Shown here piece by piece: positions 18,153 to 27,139 of a stretch of 43,724 nucleotides of DNA. The notes under the pieces were generated by a model that worked only from the letters and a program-made list of their open reading frames with translations, searched no databases and was not told the origin of the DNA. A program made the translations under genes and the position numbers. This DNA comes from Sulfurospirillaceae bacterium (lineage in GTDB: Bacteria; Campylobacterota; Campylobacteria; Campylobacterales; Sulfurospirillaceae): the NCBI GenBank assembly GCA_028692875.1, contig JAQUWL010000018.1, positions 1 to 43,724 on the forward strand. Reading direction: 5' to 3'. Each line of letters begins with the position of its first letter. The first letter of the stretch is position 1.

Positions 18153-19298
18153 ATGGTAAAGAAACAAAAAACCAAAAGAGTTAAAAAGCCATACTCTGCT
18201 CGTAAAGCACGAAGTAGGATTGTTTTTGTTAAAAAAATGATTTTTTTTCTTTTGCTCTTTTTTGTTTTGCCCGCAGTTATCGTCGGCTCATATTTGTATT
18301 ATGTTAATGTAATAGAGCCGACACCTACTCATAAAAAACAAAAGACCCAAGCACAAGAGCAACATATTGCCTCGGAAGAGCTTATGCAGAAAATGAAAGA
18401 GATGCTTGAGACCGAAAAGAAAAGGCTTTCCACTCTAACGCTAACACCTCAAGTGCCAAAAGAAGAAAAACCAGCCATCACAGAAAAACCTGAACAGATA
18501 CCTCTGCCACAGGAGGAGCAATACGCTCAGCCAGAAGATGATACCAAAGTGAATGGCTCATATTTGTCTGAGATAAATGACTATAAAAGTAGCATCAAAG
18601 ATAAAAGCGAGAGTGTTAAAAAAAAAGTTATTAAGAAAATAGTCCATGGAGAAATGCCTAAACTTGCTATTATCATTGATGATGTTTCGTTTGATTGGCA
18701 AGCAAAAATGATAAAAAAAATCCCCTTTAAAGTAAATCCATCTTTTTTTCCTCCGACTTCAAAACATCCAAATACTCCAATTTTGTCAAAAGAGTTTGAG
18801 TTTTCGATGGTTCATTTGCCATTGGAAGCTTTGAGCTATGCACATCCTGAAGTGGGAACGCTTAAGGTTGGGGATTCTGTTGAGGTTATAACACGAAAGA
18901 TACAAGAGCTTAAAAAACTTTTCCCAGCTACCTCCTACTATAATAATCATACAGGAAGTCGTTTTACTTCTAGTTACGATGCGATGGATAAACTTGTGTC
19001 GGTTATGAAAAATGAGAATTTGCATTTTGTTGATAGCAGAACTAGTGGCGATAGCAAAGCCCCAGATGTATTTAAAAAATATCAGCTAAACCTTCTGTCT
19101 AGAGATATCTTTTTAGATAATTCCATTGAAAAAAGTGCCATCAAGGAGCAGTTAAAAAGAGCTATCTCAATGGCTCAAAAAAATGGTTATGCCATTGCCA
19201 TAGGGCATCCGCATAAAAACACACTAGAGGTACTACGAGATGCTAAACCTATGCTTAAAGACATCAATCTTGTGTACGTAAAAGAGCTTGAAAAATAA
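18153..19298 (+). CDS. Divergent polysaccharide deacetylase family protein (YibQ-like)
   Basis: A 381-residue protein with one N-terminal membrane span (about residues 28-51) after a strongly basic stretch, a charged Pro/Glu/Lys-rich linker (55-160), and a C-terminal deacetylase-like domain. The domain has LAIIIDDVSFD, HLPLEA, NNHTGSRFTS, FVDSRTSG and AIAIGHPHKNTLEVL, the divergent polysaccharide deacetylase pattern. The substrate is unknown; a periplasmic envelope role is likely. It lies 13 bp after minE with a TTAGGAG ribosome binding site, and is followed by dprA. Confidence 0.85.
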   Translation: MVKKQKTKRVKKPYSARKARSRIVFVKKMIFFLLLFFVLPAVIVGSYLYYVNVIEPTPTHKKQKTQAQEQHIASEELMQKMKEMLETEKKRLSTLTLTPQVPKEEKPAITEKPEQIPLPQEEQYAQPEDDTKVNGSYLSEINDYKSSIKDKSESVKKKVIKKIVHGEMPKLAIIIDDVSFDWQAKMIKKIPFKVNPSFFPPTSKHPNTPILSKEFEFSMVHLPLEALSYAHPEVGTLKVGDSVEVITRKIQELKKLFPATSYYNNHTGSRFTSSYDAMDKLVSVMKNENLHFVDSRTSGDSKAPDVFKKYQLNLLSRDIFLDNSIEKSAIKEQLKRAISMAQKNGYAIAIGHPHKNTLEVLRDAKPMLKDINLVYVKELEK

Positions 19299-19316
19299 AA
19301 AATAGGGCGTGTCACA

Positions 19317-20087
19317 ATGATTTCAACTGTTGATATACATGTAGAAGAGCTTGAAATTATGAAAGAGTATCCCAAAATGCTTTTTTATATTGGCAATCTC
19401 TCATTGATTCAAAAACCAAAAATAGCCATTGTTGGGACTCGTAAACCGATAAACTACACCAAAAGTTTAACCTATGAGATAGCTCAAAAACTCTCACATG
19501 TAGGAGTTTGTATAGTGAGTGGAGGTGCGATGGGTGTTGATGCGATAGCCCATCAAGGTTCTGGATTTGCCAATACAATTATGGTTTCAGGTACAGGTTT
19601 GGATATACGCTATCCAGCGGTAAACCAAAACCTTATAAAAGAGATTGAAACACAAGGGCTTGTGTTGAGTCAGTTTCCTGAAAATACTCCTTCGGCAAAG
19701 TGGAATTTTCCACTAAGAAATGAAGTGGTAGTGGCTTTATCGCAAGTGCTTGTTATAACACAAGCAGACCTTAAAAGTGGAAGTATGCGAAGTGCCGAGT
19801 TTGCTATGAAGATGGGAAAGCCAATTTATGTATTGCCACATCGTATCGGCGATAGCGATGGTACAAATATGCTTTTAAAACAAAATCTTGCAACACCTAT
19901 TTATGATATCGATACTTTTGTATCACAGTTTGGAACGCTTCAAGATGAGGCAGAAGATACCTTTTTGCAATACTGTAAATCAAATCCGCTCTACAATGAT
20001 GCTACTCAAAAATATGGTGAAAAAGTTTTTGAATACGAATTTTTGGGCAAAATAGTCATTGAAAACGGAAGGCTTAAGCTTGCCTAA
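19317..20087 (+). CDS. dprA: DNA processing protein DprA
   Basis: A 256-residue DprA consisting of the Rossmann-like core only, as in other epsilonproteobacteria (no C-terminal winged helix is apparent). The core has IAIVGTRKP (near residue 37), IVSGGAMGVDAIAH (about 64-77), VSGTGLDIRYPA and SGSMRSAEFAMKMGKPIYVLP. DprA loads RecA on incoming single strands in natural transformation. A TACATGTA word lies in its fifth to eighth codons (19336-19343). It follows the deacetylase by 18 bp. Confidence 0.94.
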   Translation: MISTVDIHVEELEIMKEYPKMLFYIGNLSLIQKPKIAIVGTRKPINYTKSLTYEIAQKLSHVGVCIVSGGAMGVDAIAHQGSGFANTIMVSGTGLDIRYPAVNQNLIKEIETQGLVLSQFPENTPSAKWNFPLRNEVVVALSQVLVITQADLKSGSMRSAEFAMKMGKPIYVLPHRIGDSDGTNMLLKQNLATPIYDIDTFVSQFGTLQDEAEDTFLQYCKSNPLYNDATQKYGEKVFEYEFLGKIVIENGRLKLA

Positions 20088-20154
20088 AAGAGCGATTTAA
20101 CGTAAGATTGGATAAAATTAGGACGCACTGTATTGATAAAAAGGTCTGCTCTAA

Positions 20155-20556
20155 ATGAAGAAAATAGCTTGTATTGATGTTGGGCTAAAGAGAATCGGTG
20201 TTGCACTTTGTATGCATGGCGATATCGTATCTCCGCAAGAGGCAATTTTGCGTAAAAATAGAGAACAAGCCTCTAGTGAAGTTGATGCATTTTTAAAAGA
20301 GTGGGACATAGAGCTTTTAGTAGTAGGACTACCAAAAAGCGGTGGTAGTTGCGAAGAGATGCAAAGGCGTATCAGTCATTTTGTTGGATTGTTGAGTTTT
20401 GATAAAGAGATAGTGTATCAAGATGAGTATGGCTCAAGCGTAGAGGCTAAGGAGATGATGCAAGGCATTACTCGTCAAAAAAGAGATGGCAAGATTGATT
20501 CTATGGCGGCAAAAGTGATTTTAGAGCGTTATTTGTTAGCACAAAAAGAGGATTGA
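20155..20556 (+). CDS. ruvX: Holliday junction resolvase-like protein RuvX/YqgF
   Basis: A 133-residue YqgF-family RNase H fold protein: N-terminal CIDVGLKRIGVALC with the first catalytic Asp, VVGLPKSGGS, and VYQDEYGSSVEA with acidic residues, ending KIDSMAAKVILERYL. The family is implicated in 16S rRNA 5' end processing. It follows dprA by 67 bp, with a GATAAAAT-like -10 in the gap near 20111. It overlaps the next gene by 1 bp (TGATG). Confidence 0.9.
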   Translation: MKKIACIDVGLKRIGVALCMHGDIVSPQEAILRKNREQASSEVDAFLKEWDIELLVVGLPKSGGSCEEMQRRISHFVGLLSFDKEIVYQDEYGSSVEAKEMMQGITRQKRDGKIDSMAAKVILERYLLAQKED

Positions 20557-21164
20557 TGGTAGGACTAGAAACAGCAGAGATTATCGGCACAATAGCGTTT
20601 GCACTTAGTGGCTTTTATGTTGCGGTCAAGGATAGGTTGGACTTGCTTGGCGTTTTTATCGCCTCTTTTTTAACTGCTCTTGGTGGCGGAATCGTGCGTG
20701 ATACTATTGCCTCTAGGGCGCCATATACATTTACACATCTTTTGCCATCTATTTTGGTAATCGGAGTTTTAGTGTTAAGTATTTTTTTAAAATTGCACAA
20801 AAAAGACGAGATTGAAAAAAAATTTTATTTTATCGTGAGTGATACTTTGGGGTTGGTATCTTTTTCTATCTCTGGTGCTTTGGTGGGCTTACATGTAGGG
20901 TTTAATTTTTTTGGTGTTATTTTGCTGGCACTTTTAACTGCCGTTGGCGGAGGTGTTATGCGTGATATATTGCTTAATCGAGTGCCTATACTTTTAACAA
21001 GTGAATTTTACGGAACTGTTTCGCTTTTGATAGGAGCGATTTTGTTTGCGCTAAACAAAATGAATATCGATGGATTTTTACCACTTTCGGTGGTTTTTGT
21101 GTTTGGTGTGGCTATTCGTTTGATAGCCTATTACAAATCTTGGCATTTGCCAAAAATCGGTTAG
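20556..21164 (+). CDS. TRIC-like (UPF0126/YicG) membrane protein
   Basis: A 202-residue protein with about seven hydrophobic segments arranged as two repeats, each with a glycine-rich kink: ALGGGIVRDT and AVGGGVMRDI. These are hallmarks of the bacterial TRIC/UPF0126 family, which form trimeric cation channels. A TTG one codon earlier is in frame; ATG at 20556, overlapping the ruvX stop, is preferred. A TACATGTA word encodes Leu-His-Val (20890-20897). Physiological role unknown. Confidence 0.85.
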   Translation: MVGLETAEIIGTIAFALSGFYVAVKDRLDLLGVFIASFLTALGGGIVRDTIASRAPYTFTHLLPSILVIGVLVLSIFLKLHKKDEIEKKFYFIVSDTLGLVSFSISGALVGLHVGFNFFGVILLALLTAVGGGVMRDILLNRVPILLTSEFYGTVSLLIGAILFALNKMNIDGFLPLSVVFVFGVAIRLIAYYKSWHLPKIG

Positions 21165-21189
21165 ATTATCAAGTTAAAAAGGTTTGAAG

Positions 21190-22377
21190 ATGACTTACTC
21201 TGAGATGGATAAACAGTTTGTACTAAATACATATGCAAGAAATAATATAAATTTTAAGCAAGGCTCTAATGCAACTCTTTTTGATGATGCAGGTAAAGAT
21301 TTTATAGATTTTACAAGCGGTATTGGTGTTGTAAGTGTGGGACATGGCAATCAACGCCTAGCAGATGCAATATGCGATCAAGCTAGAAATCTTATTCATA
21401 CATCAAATATTTTTCTGATAGAACCACAGGCAAAACTTGCGAAAAAAATAGTTGAACTAAGTGGTTTTGATATGGCAGTTTTTTTTGGAAATAGTGGTGC
21501 AGAAGCAAATGAGGGAGCCATTAAAATAGCTAGAAAATATGGCGAAAAAAAATTTGAAAATAAAAAATACAAAGTAATAACTTTAGAAAACTCTTTTCAC
21601 GGCAGAACCATTACTACCGTTAAAGCCACAGGTCAAGAGAGTTTCCATAAATCCTTTTTTAGCCCATATCCAGATGGTTTTTCGTACCATAAAAATATTC
21701 AAGCTATTTATGAATCTATTGATGATGAGACGATAGCAGTTTTGATAGAGCTTGTGCAAGGCGAGGGTGGAGTAAATCCTTTTGAGAAAAAAGAGATTCA
21801 AGAACTTAGTGTATTTTTAAAAGACAAAGGGCTTTTGCTAATAGTTGATGAGGTGCAAACAGGAGTTTATCGAAGCGGAGAGTTTTTGGCTACCAATTTG
21901 TATGAGATAGAACCAGACATCATAACTTTGGCTAAAGGCTTAGGTGGTGGAGTGCCTATCGGGGCGGTAATGACAAAACACAAAGATATCTTTGAACCAG
22001 GCGACCATGGTAGTACTTTCGGGGGTAATTTTCTCTCTGCCCGTGCAGGATGCGAAGTTTTAGATATCCTAGAGAGCTATAAAAATAGTGGCGCACTAGA
22101 TGAAGCATTTTTGTATTTCGAGACAAAACTAAAAGAGATAGCTCAAAAATACGATAATCTATTTGATGGTGTTGTAGGTCTTGGTCTAATGCGAGGTTTA
22201 CGATGCAAGAAAAGCGAACACCAGTCTGTAGCAATTCAAAAAGCTTTTGAGCATGGAGTCTTGATACTTAAAGCTGGCAAAAATACATTGCGTTTACTAC
22301 CTCCTTTGACTATAAATAAAGATGAGATAGATGAGGGTTTTAAAAGGATGGACAGTGCGTTTAGTACGCTATGTTAG
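21190..22377 (+). CDS. argD: Acetylornithine aminotransferase (ArgD family)
   Basis: A 395-residue class III PLP aminotransferase. Key segments are VSVGHGN, GNSGAEANEGAIKIARKY, the FHGRT loop, VDEVQTGVYRSGEFLA with the cofactor Asp, and ITLAKGLGGGVPIGA with the Schiff-base Lys. It makes N-acetylornithine in arginine synthesis and may also act in lysine synthesis. A TTG two codons earlier is in frame, but ATG at 21190 is 8 bp downstream of AAGG and preferred. The 3' end overlaps the start of the TolC-like gene. Confidence 0.92.
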   Translation: MTYSEMDKQFVLNTYARNNINFKQGSNATLFDDAGKDFIDFTSGIGVVSVGHGNQRLADAICDQARNLIHTSNIFLIEPQAKLAKKIVELSGFDMAVFFGNSGAEANEGAIKIARKYGEKKFENKKYKVITLENSFHGRTITTVKATGQESFHKSFFSPYPDGFSYHKNIQAIYESIDDETIAVLIELVQGEGGVNPFEKKEIQELSVFLKDKGLLLIVDEVQTGVYRSGEFLATNLYEIEPDIITLAKGLGGGVPIGAVMTKHKDIFEPGDHGSTFGGNFLSARAGCEVLDILESYKNSGALDEAFLYFETKLKEIAQKYDNLFDGVVGLGLMRGLRCKKSEHQSVAIQKAFEHGVLILKAGKNTLRLLPPLTINKDEIDEGFKRMDSAFSTLC

Positions 22378-23533
22378 TCTTTTTTTAGTGCTTTATAGCT
22401 TTTTGTTTGCGGGCGAAACTAAAGATTTACTCTCAGGCTTAAGGCAAGAAAAACTTCGTCTTGAATCCGAAAAAAACGAGCTCGAGAGCGACAACCTCAA
22501 GTATGATTGGTTAAATCAAATCGTTGCTTCATTTTCTCGCACAAATAGTGACCGAAGAGGAATGGATGGCACAATGGATACTTTTTCTGTTGTGATTGAC
22601 CAGCCTATCTTTAAGAGCGGTGGTATCTATTATGCTGTCAAATATGCAAATGCCAGTCGTGAGTATCTTCGCATAACATCTCGTCTTAGTGAGCAAAGCG
22701 AAATCAAAAGCGTTGTCTCCACACTGCTTAATCTAAAAAAGATTGACCTTCAAATACTTAGGCAAAATTTTCTTATCGACAATGCCAAGATTGATATTGT
22801 GCGTAAAAAAGAGCAATATGACAGCGGTTTTTTGGATAGTAGTTATCTTGATCAAGCGATACTGACAAAGAGTGCTTTGCAAAAAACTTTGTTAGATATG
22901 GAGTCTAGCAAAAATGAATTGCTAAACACTTTTAAAACTATTAGCGATGCGGATTATTTAAAGGTTGTTCCACCTGTTTTTGGGATGATTGATAAACAAA
23001 AATATATCTCAAGCTCACTTTTGGTAAGCGAGAAACAAAAAGAGACTCAGCGCAATGAATATCTTAAGAAAATGACTATCGCCAACTTTTTGCCGACACT
23101 CTCTCTTGTAGCTGGATATTATGATACAAACGACATATTTCAAGAAAATTATAAAACTTATGGACTTAAACTCTCTATGCCAATTTTTGACGTCAATCGA
23201 GGAAGAGATATACAGATGCAAAAATTGGATGTTTTAAAGTCCAAAGTAGCTCTTGAGGACACCAAAAGAAGCGAAGAGAATCTTTACGAAAATAGCATAA
23301 AAAAAATCTCCTTTTTAGAGCAAAAAATAGACCTTGCACGTCAAGATGTTGAGCTTTATAGTTCACTTTTGGTGACCACTACTGATGCGTTTAAGGCCGG
23401 AGAAAAGACTATTTATGACGTTGATACTTTGACAAACTCGAAACAGACTATGGCGTTGGATGCTGATATTTTTGGAGTAGATGTTCAGCTCTTACTGCTT
23501 GATTTATACGCAAAGATGAACGGTGAAATTTAG
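22355..23533 (+). CDS. TolC-like outer membrane protein
   Basis: About 392 residues. The signal peptide is MRLVRYVSLFLVLYSFLFAG, then helical segments with the heptad-like pattern of outer-membrane efflux (OEP) proteins, for example KKEQYDSGFLDSSYLDQAIL and DAFKAGEKTIYDVDTLTNSKQ, and beta-type LSLVAGYYDTND. I chose GTG at 22355 because AAGGA lies 6 bp upstream and the signal peptide begins directly; an ATG at 22331 adds 8 residues. It overlaps argD by 23 bp. No inner-membrane pump partner is adjacent, so its transport partner is unknown. Confidence 0.78.
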   Translation: MRLVRYVSLFLVLYSFLFAGETKDLLSGLRQEKLRLESEKNELESDNLKYDWLNQIVASFSRTNSDRRGMDGTMDTFSVVIDQPIFKSGGIYYAVKYANASREYLRITSRLSEQSEIKSVVSTLLNLKKIDLQILRQNFLIDNAKIDIVRKKEQYDSGFLDSSYLDQAILTKSALQKTLLDMESSKNELLNTFKTISDADYLKVVPPVFGMIDKQKYISSSLLVSEKQKETQRNEYLKKMTIANFLPTLSLVAGYYDTNDIFQENYKTYGLKLSMPIFDVNRGRDIQMQKLDVLKSKVALEDTKRSEENLYENSIKKISFLEQKIDLARQDVELYSSLLVTTTDAFKAGEKTIYDVDTLTNSKQTMALDADIFGVDVQLLLLDLYAKMNGEI

Positions 23534-24542
23534 CACATACATGCAAGAGTGGCTCTATGGAGAGGAGGGCTACTATAAAAAACATTTAGAGATAGGCAAA
23601 AAAGGTGATTTTTATACCGCAGTTAGTACTAGTATGTTTTTTGGTGGATGTATCGCAAAACGCTTGATAGACACTATAAAAGAGGGATTTTTATCCAAGG
23701 ATAGTTTTGTGGTTGAGATAGGTGCACACAAAGGGTATCTGCTCGCCGATATGATACAGTTTATATATACCCTTGAGCCAGAGCTTCTTAAAACATTAAG
23801 ATTTGTTATCGTAGAGCCATTTGTAGAAAATAAAAAAATGCAAAAGGAGTATTTTCAAGACTCTTTTAACGGCGAAATAGAACTCTTACATGTAAACTCC
23901 CTAGAAGAGTTGCGATGCGAAAGTGCATTTTTTGTTGCCAATGAGATTTTTGATGCGTTTTCTTGTGAGGTTATTAATGACAAGCAGATGCTACATGTAG
24001 AGGGGAAAAAGCTTGTTTTTAAAGAGGCAAATAGAGACATTTTGGATATGGCCTCTAGCTATGGCATTAAAAAAGGTGAAGTTGCTATTGGTTATGAGGA
24101 TTTTGCAAAAACGATGAAAAATGCCTCAAAGCGATGTGAATTTGTTACGTTTGATTATGGCGACAAAGACTCAAGGGGCGATTTTTCTATTCGTGTGTAT
24201 GATAAACACAATGTCTATCCATTTTTTGCATTAAGCGATTTTGTGGAAGAGGAGAGCTTGAGAGAAAAAGGCAATTTTTATGACTATTTTGGTCGTTGCG
24301 ATATCACTTACGATGTCAATTTTTCACATCTTGCAGGAGCCTTTAAAGGTGTTGGATTTAAAGAACATTTATATCTAACTCAGATGAGTGCTTTGGTTGA
24401 GTTTGGATTGAGTGAGTTGTTGGAGATACTAAATGAAAAAGCGCCAAAAGAGCTATATTTGCAAGAGCTTAATAAAGCAAGAGTGCTGATAGACCCTTCT
24501 TTTATGGGCGAACGCTTTAAGATGATAAGTTTTAGAAAATAG
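23523..24542 (+). CDS. SAM-dependent methyltransferase, COG1565/MidA (NDUFAF7-like) family
   Basis: A 339-residue protein with the features of the MidA family: GDFYTAVSTSMFFGG at residues 28-42, the SAM-binding VVEIGAHKGYLLADM (about 64-78), VANEIFDAFSCEV, and FDYGDKDSRGDFSIRVY. The mitochondrial homologue methylates an arginine in complex I subunit NDUFS2. A GTG start at 23523 overlaps the TolC-like gene by 11 bp. Two TACATGTA words fall inside (23887, 23992). The target in this organism is not shown by the sequence. Confidence 0.85.
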   Translation: MKFSTYMQEWLYGEEGYYKKHLEIGKKGDFYTAVSTSMFFGGCIAKRLIDTIKEGFLSKDSFVVEIGAHKGYLLADMIQFIYTLEPELLKTLRFVIVEPFVENKKMQKEYFQDSFNGEIELLHVNSLEELRCESAFFVANEIFDAFSCEVINDKQMLHVEGKKLVFKEANRDILDMASSYGIKKGEVAIGYEDFAKTMKNASKRCEFVTFDYGDKDSRGDFSIRVYDKHNVYPFFALSDFVEEESLREKGNFYDYFGRCDITYDVNFSHLAGAFKGVGFKEHLYLTQMSALVEFGLSELLEILNEKAPKELYLQELNKARVLIDPSFMGERFKMISFRK

Positions 24543-24556
24543 TAAAAGAGGCTGAT

Positions 24557-24754
24557 ATGATTTTAGTGGTTAATGGTGAGGAAAAAGAGGTTTTGTCGCA
24601 AAATGTTTATGATTTAATGGTTGAGCTTGGCATAGAAGAAAAAGTGATGGCAGTAGCTGTAAATATGGATATTGTTAAAAAAGAGAATTGGAAAACATTT
24701 GAGCTTAACGCAAATGACAGAGTTGAGTTTTTACAGTTTGTTGGCGGTGGTTAA
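24557..24754 (+). CDS. thiS: Sulfur carrier protein ThiS
   Basis: A 65-residue ubiquitin-like protein ending FVGGG, with the C-terminal Gly-Gly that is adenylated and thiocarboxylated for thiazole synthesis in thiamine formation. The start MILVVNGEEKEV is typical. No other thi genes are near, so its enzymes are elsewhere. Its stop codon overlaps that of the convergent acpS in a shared TTAA. Confidence 0.9.
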   Translation: MILVVNGEEKEVLSQNVYDLMVELGIEEKVMAVAVNMDIVKKENWKTFELNANDRVEFLQFVGGG

Positions 24755-25128
24755 TGCCAAAGTTTTTTGACTACCGCTTTTTCGGTTGTTAAAACTGCTA
24801 CCGCGATAGCAAAGCCACCATCGTGAGTGATGGATAGTGCGGTATCTACTATTTGAAAAGTATCTATCAGTTTTTTGGAGAGCGTAAAATATGGGGCATT
24901 TTGGGAGTCTTTGTGGATTTTGATATCAAAAAAACCACATTTTTCGCTTATCCCAACCCCTAAAGCTTTTGAGACGGCCTCTTTAGCGGCAAAAAAACCT
25001 GCTGCAGTAGTTGGACTTTTTGCAAGTAAAAATTCATCTTTGTCAAGATACTTTTTGAGCGCCTTGTCTCCAAAACGCTCTTGCATTTTTATAATTCTCT
25101 CTACGCTGATAATGTCGATGCCAATCAT
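24751..25128 (-). CDS. acpS: Holo-[acyl-carrier-protein] synthase
   Basis: A 125-residue AcpS: MIGIDIISVERI start with the Mg2+-binding Asp5, and FFAAKEAVSKALG with the catalytic/metal Glu. It transfers phosphopantetheine from CoA to apo-ACP in fatty acid synthesis. It overlaps fliL by 4 bp and is translated after it. The stop overlaps thiS head-to-head. Confidence 0.95.
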   Translation of the reverse strand: MIGIDIISVERIIKMQERFGDKALKKYLDKDEFLLAKSPTTAAGFFAAKEAVSKALGVGISEKCGFFDIKIHKDSQNAPYFTLSKKLIDTFQIVDTALSITHDGGFAIAVAVLTTEKAVVKKLWH

Positions 25129-25664
25129 TGAACCACAAAATCAGTAAAGAACATATTTTTAACGTAACCATCAGATAAGATGTCGTTTATTTTTTCTACT
25201 ACCTCATCTTTAAGTCTATCCTTGCCCTTTATAGTGCTAATATCTTCAAATGTTTTAGACGAAAATGATCTTATTATAATGTCTCTTATTAAAGATTTTT
25301 TATGATCCATTTCAGAGGCAAGTTTAGCATCGCTAAGCTCAAAATCCAAAGACACTTTTAAAAATCGACTTCCGCTTTCGCTCAGCAAGTTGACGATAAA
25401 CTCTTTCATGGGATACATTGGTCCGACTGTAATAAGGTCGGTTGAGCGTTTGCTTGTCTTTTTTTTGTCTGATTTTACACTTTGTGCTTGAGGGGATTTT
25501 GGGTTATCTGCAACCACTTCACTATCTCCACCCAATATAAAATAAGCAGCTGCTCCGCCACCCAAAAGAAGTAAAACTAAAAGGGCTATTACGAGGATAA
25601 GTATCATATTGCCTTTTGGCTTTTTGGTCTCTTCCTCTTTTTCTTCCGTTTTTCTCTCCGCCAT
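25125..25664 (-). CDS. fliL: Flagellar basal body-associated protein FliL
   Basis: A 179-residue FliL: charged cytoplasmic N-terminus (1-18), one membrane span (about 20-46, MILILVIALLVLLLLGGGAA), a Lys/Ser linker, and a periplasmic FliL domain (about 82-179) with VGPMYPMKEFIVNLLSE and LKVSLDFEL. It surrounds the stator and supports torque. It is followed by acpS with a 4-bp overlap, a pairing seen in Campylobacterota. A -10-like TATAAA lies in the 113-bp upstream gap. Confidence 0.93.
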   Translation of the reverse strand: MAERKTEEKEEETKKPKGNMILILVIALLVLLLLGGGAAAYFILGGDSEVVADNPKSPQAQSVKSDKKKTSKRSTDLITVGPMYPMKEFIVNLLSESGSRFLKVSLDFELSDAKLASEMDHKKSLIRDIIIRSFSSKTFEDISTIKGKDRLKDEVVEKINDILSDGYVKNMFFTDFVVQ

Positions 25665-25777
25665 TATATATCCTTATGTGTTGATTTTGTTTGCCATGCT
25701 TTTATAAAATATCATGGACGTTATATTTCGAATAATTTTACTGACAATTATCTAAAAGATACTATAAAAAACTAAAG

Positions 25778-27139
25778 CTACATCCACTCAATTAGTTTTG
25801 AGACTTCATCAATAGCATAGCATTTAACGCCAGAAATAGCCTCTATCGGTAGTGATGCCACAACAGCTTTTTCAAAATGTTGCGACTTCGCCTCTTTTAG
25901 TCTAGTGTCTAAATTGAACGTATCTCTTACATCCCCAACCAGTGAAACCTCGCCTATAAAAACCGTATCTTTACTAATAGGTCTATTTCTATAACTACTA
26001 ATAATAGATGCTATAATGGCTAAATCGGCAGAAGTCTCGGTTATTTTTATACCACCTGCTATATTTATGAAAACATCATATCGATTTAGTGGTAAATCAA
26101 GTTTTCGCTCTAAAAGTGCCAAAAGCATTGTTAGTCTGTTGGATTCGTAGCCTGTTGCACTTCTTTTTGGGTTTGGATTGCCGGCTTCAGAAACAAGGGC
26201 TTGAACCTCCAATACAATAGGTCTTGTGCCTTCCATAAGTACTGTTATGGCTGAGCCTGCTTGTGCACGACCACGAGTGAAAAATTTTTTAGATATATCT
26301 TTGGCACTCATAAGACCATTTTTTGTCATCTCGAAAATACCAACTTCACTAGTGGAGCCAAAACGATTTTTGAAGCCTCGAAGAAGTCGCAGTTCTCTTG
26401 AGCTATCGCCCTCAAAATAAAGCACAATATCTACCATATGCTCAAGCACTCTAGGGCCTGCGATTGAACCCTCTTTTGTGATGTGCCCTATGATAAAAAT
26501 AGCAATATTTCGCTCTTTTCCATATCGCATCAACTCAAAAGTTATCTCCCTAACTTGCGAAACACTTCCAGGAGAGGCAGTCAATTTTTCACTGTAAATC
26601 GTCTGAATAGAGTCAATAATCAATACATCAAAACTATTTTTCTCAAGCTCTGAAAAGATAATATCAAGTCTAATTTCTGATAAAAGATAGACATTATCAT
26701 AACTGCTTTGAAGCCTATCGGCTCTTAGTTTAATTTGTCCAACAGACTCTTCGCCACTTACATAGAGTACTTTTTTCCCCTCTTTGGCAAGGTTTCCAGC
26801 GATTTTTAACAACAACGTTGATTTGCCAACACCAGGGCTACCACCTATAAGTGTTAAGCTTCCTTGAACAATTCCCCCGCCCATAACTAGGTCAAATTCT
26901 GTATCGCCTGAGCCAAATCTTTCAACTTTGTCGCATGCTATTTGTGTGATAGGTGTTGCTCCAACGTAACATGTAGTAGTAGAAGAGGGTGTACTTGAAG
27001 TCTCTTTGAGTATCTCTATCTGTTTTGCATTAAGCTCTATAAACTCATCCCATGTACCGCAACCCGGACATTTTCCTAGCCACTTACTGCTTTGATAGCC
27101 ACAAGCTTGGCACTCAAAAAGAGTCTGTTTTTTAGCCAT
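25778..27139 (-). CDS. radA: DNA repair protein RadA
   Basis: A 453-residue RadA/Sms: zinc finger with Cys10, Cys13, Cys24 and Cys27; RecA-like core with Walker A GGSPGVGKST; the RadA-specific KNRFGST motif; and a Lon-like C-terminal domain (SADLAIIASIISSY and VFIGEVSLVGDVR). It is a branch-migration helicase in recombination, including transformation. It overlaps ftsY by 8 bp. Confidence 0.96.
   Translation of the reverse strand: MAKKQTLFECQACGYQSSKWLGKCPGCGTWDEFIELNAKQIEILKETSSTPSSTTTCYVGATPITQIACDKVERFGSGDTEFDLVMGGGIVQGSLTLIGGSPGVGKSTLLLKIAGNLAKEGKKVLYVSGEESVGQIKLRADRLQSSYDNVYLLSEIRLDIIFSELEKNSFDVLIIDSIQTIYSEKLTASPGSVSQVREITFELMRYGKERNIAIFIIGHITKEGSIAGPRVLEHMVDIVLYFEGDSSRELRLLRGFKNRFGSTSEVGIFEMTKNGLMSAKDISKKFFTRGRAQAGSAITVLMEGTRPIVLEVQALVSEAGNPNPKRSATGYESNRLTMLLALLERKLDLPLNRYDVFINIAGGIKITETSADLAIIASIISSYRNRPISKDTVFIGEVSLVGDVRDTFNLDTRLKEAKSQHFEKAVVASLPIEAISGVKCYAIDEVSKLIEWM

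Noticed and set aside
25665-25777. Possible sigma-54 promoter (TGGC-containing) upstream of fliL
   Set aside because: The -12 TTGC element is missing at the required spacing; a TATAAA-like -10 fits better.
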